37,723 nucleotides of DNA from Candidatus Altimarinota bacterium. Its GTDB lineage: Bacteria; Patescibacteriota; Gracilibacteria; BD1-5; UBA2023. Every line of letters begins with the position of its first letter. Within the stretch, counting starts at the first letter, position 1. A model generated the notes under the pieces. That model ran no database searches and had not been told where the DNA came from. It saw only the letters and a program-made list of their open reading frames with translations. Shown in pieces: positions 36,139-37,723 of the stretch. Where the stretch lies: positions 1 through 37,723 of the forward strand of contig PDRA01000008.1 in assembly GCA_002747975.1 (NCBI GenBank), in the 5' to 3' direction. The translations under genes and the position numbers were made by a program.

Positions 36139-37116
36139 ATGCTGATGGTATATACCTCTCTTTTTGCATTATCCTTCTTCTGGTCGTCTGTAAGCTTGCC
36201 GCCTTCTTACGAACCAAGTGTGTATCTCTGATGAGATGTGATGCTTTCTCGTGGAGTATGAGCCCAATTCAAAAAGCATTGATTTGATAGCTTGACCGGT
36301 TCCTATCATCCTTTCAAATCGGCCACAAAAAAAGATATCACTCTTCTCAACCTTGAGTCGCCTTTTTCTCTTCCAGACAAAGATAGAGATGAGGCGACTT
36401 TTATTTTTGGTGCCAATCCACGCAGCATCAAGGTCCTTGATTGGCTTCGAGGTGAGAGCACAATGATTGTTTCACTGGCAAATAATCATAGCATGAACCG
36501 ATGATTTGCTGGACTTCGGCAGACACTTAAAACTCTCGAATCAGCTTCAATTCGGCAGATAGGACTGGGCAAATGAGAGCGACAAAAATTTATTTCTCTT
36601 GAAAGATCAGGAGAGAAATACTGTTTTTGAGCGTATTCCTATGATGGGCGATCCTACTGGGACAAGGCCAGTCAGATAATGTGGTATATGAACAAACTTT
36701 CCCAAAGCAGGGCAGATCTTGAATCCATGAAACAAGAGAATTGTGATTACAAGATTTTTGTAATGCACTGGGGACGAGAGTACAAAGTGGCTCCGACGCG
36801 CTCACAGCGGAAGCTCGCTCATAATCTTATAGATGCGTGAGCGACACTTATTGTGGGTTCTCATTCTCATATTTTTGGTGAAATTGAGCAGTATAAATCG
36901 AAGTATATATTCTATAGTCTGGGTAATTTTTTGTTTGATCAGCACTGGTGAGCCAAATGATGTCAGCCTGGAATGGACTGTATTTCTGACCCAAAAACAA
37001 ACAAACAGGTTGTGCCAACGCATATTGGCTCAGCTATTCGACTTGATTTTCCATTTGATTCATACAAAAAATGGCACTGGTACATTTGAAAGGAGTGATT
37101 CGAGAAGATACAATAA
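36139..37116 (+). CDS. CapA-family (PGA_cap) metallophosphatase-like protein
   Basis: 325 residues. A hydrophobic N-terminus (MLMVYTSLFALSFFWSS) acts as a signal or anchor. The PGA_cap motifs follow: YLGGDVMLSRGVG, LLNLESPFS, SLANNHSMNRGF, FVMHWGREY, and IVGSHSHIFGEIE with YSLGNFLFDQ. The family includes CapA/PgsA of poly-gamma-glutamate capsule synthesis but also many phosphatase-like surface proteins. At least ten glycines are TGA-coded, including the ones in GGDVM and NRGF, so the standard code would miss the start and shatter the gene. I chose ATG 36139 (a second in-frame ATG is at 36145); the promoter spacing supports either. Stop TAA. No capB or capC is nearby, so capsule synthesis is not implied. 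Confidence 0.88.
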
Positions 37117-37284
37117 GTTTTTTTAACTTTTTTACAAAAGAATACACAAGATTTGTGATTTTGTGCAAAAAGTCATATACAAATTTTATACAATATATTC
37201 ATAGGATAGCAGCTTTTTTGTTGTATTTTTTTTGCCTTATCTAAGCCAAAAACAAAAAAAAGTAAAAAAAAGTAAAAAAAAGTT
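37117..37284. other. AT-rich region upstream of the rRNA promoter
   Basis: No gene seen. It ends in three A-tracts spaced by GT (about 37252-37284), which resemble an UP element directly upstream of the rRNA -35. Confidence 0.6.
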
Positions 37285-37312
37285 TTGACTTTATAATGTT
37301 TTTGAATATAAA
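37285..37312 (+). promoter_or_regulatory. rRNA operon promoter
   Basis: TTGACT (37285-37290), 16-bp spacer, TATAAA (37307-37312), preceded by phased A-tracts. The leader of about 145 bases before 16S contains a small TGCC/GGCA hairpin at about 37322-37335. Confidence 0.7.
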
Positions 37313-37464
37313 TCTTCTCACTGCCTCGGCAGGAACGCACCTTAACATCTCATATATCAGAAGACAATTTTCTTGGATTTTTTTCTAAGAAAGCTGTAAT
37401 TTCTAATAAAAAACACAACAACCAAAATCCTATCTATTTATTTATAAATAAAAGGTAAACTAAC

Positions 37465-37723
37465 GTTTCAAAGAGTTTGATCATAGCTCAGGATGAACGC
37501 TAGCGGTGCGCCTAACACATGCAAGTCGAGCGATGAAGTTTTCTACACAGAGTATTTAAGAGTATACTCTTTTTATTCTGTGTAGAAAATCGATTAGCGG
37601 CAAACGGGTGCGTAACACGTTGATACTTCCCCCCAAGTCAGGGATAGTCTGGAGAAATCCAGCTTAATACCGGATAGTCCCGCAAGGGTAAAGCAGCAAT
37701 GCGCTCGGGGAAAGGTCTGCGGC
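37465..37723 (+). rRNA. rrs: 16S ribosomal RNA, 5' part (runs off the window)
   Basis: AGAGTTTGATCATAGCTCAG (37472-37491) is the conserved 16S start, followed by GATGAACGCTAGCGG, ACACATGCAAGTCGAGCG and GGCAAACGGGTGCGTAACACG. The 5' end is set by analogy with E. coli numbering (AGAGTTTGATC at position 8). The V1 stem is long: TTTTCTACACAG pairs with CTGTGTAGAAAA. The universal primer region differs from the common 27F sequence at one base (TAGCTCAG, not TGGCTCAG). Confidence 0.97.

Overview
The window is AT-rich bacterial DNA in which TGA is read as glycine rather than stop (translation table 25). In many recognisable proteins an in-frame TGA falls where the family has glycine, for example ribosomal protein S1, GalU, QueA, SufS, RNase J and CapA, and the true ends are TAA or TAG. 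This code is known from Candidatus Absconditabacteria (SR1) and Gracilibacteria (BD1-5/GN02), so the source is most likely one of these ultrasmall Patescibacteria/CPR lineages. All CDS coordinates below were rebuilt with TGA = Gly. Under the standard code almost every gene would appear broken. Shine-Dalgarno sequences are essentially absent, start codons follow U-rich leaders, and most recognisable promoters have a 16-bp spacer.

Layout. 1-2240: rpsA, then tRNA-Arg(TCG) and tRNA-Leu(GAG), with repeat elements that duplicate tRNA 3' ends. 2379-4350: a lipoprotein, galU and yraN. 4351-9857 (minus): queA, a tiny lipoprotein and a 1350-residue protein of unknown function. 9947-13102: TPR lipoprotein, sufS and a SufU-like scaffold. 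13148-15400 (minus): a polytopic VirB6/TrbL-like membrane protein. 15538-15951: an orphan. 15958-19258 (minus): secG, a family 5 solute-binding protein with an inserted domain, and a polytopic membrane protein. 19386-20955: four consecutive small VirB2/TrbC-like proteins. 21259-24539: a catalytically dead RNase J paralogue followed by an intact RNase J. 24557-25095: tRNA-Ser(GCT) and tRNA-Met(CAT), again with a tRNA-linked repeat. 25284-26907: a NYN-domain protein, a region of paired direct repeats and a toxin-antitoxin pair. 27193-35303: a probable three-gene surface operon (1120-residue protein, small lipoprotein, 1509-residue cysteine-rich secreted protein). 35413-37116: a 5'(3')-deoxyribonucleotidase-like HAD protein and a CapA-family protein. 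From about 37465 the 5' end of a 16S rRNA gene runs off the window behind a strong A-tract promoter.

The most unusual feature is a family of short structured elements linked to tRNA genes. Each complete unit has an intact tRNA, its 3' flank, a 75-120 bp element with a hairpin whose loop is always TTGAAT, and then a second copy of the tRNA 3' end starting at T-loop position 56/57 together with the same flank. Three complete units and one cut by the left edge are present. Stem sequences differ between units while pairing is kept, which points to a structured RNA or a site-specific mobile element that recognises the T-loop. E. coli rtT repeats are a loose analogue.

Functional picture. The window combines core functions (translation, tRNA modification, Fe-S assembly, RNA decay, protein export) with a large investment in envelope proteins: lipoproteins, VirB2/VirB6-like components, peptide-binding protein and giant secreted proteins. 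This fits an episymbiotic or predatory lifestyle in which the cell surface meets a host, although that lifestyle is inferred from the lineage and not shown by the sequence.
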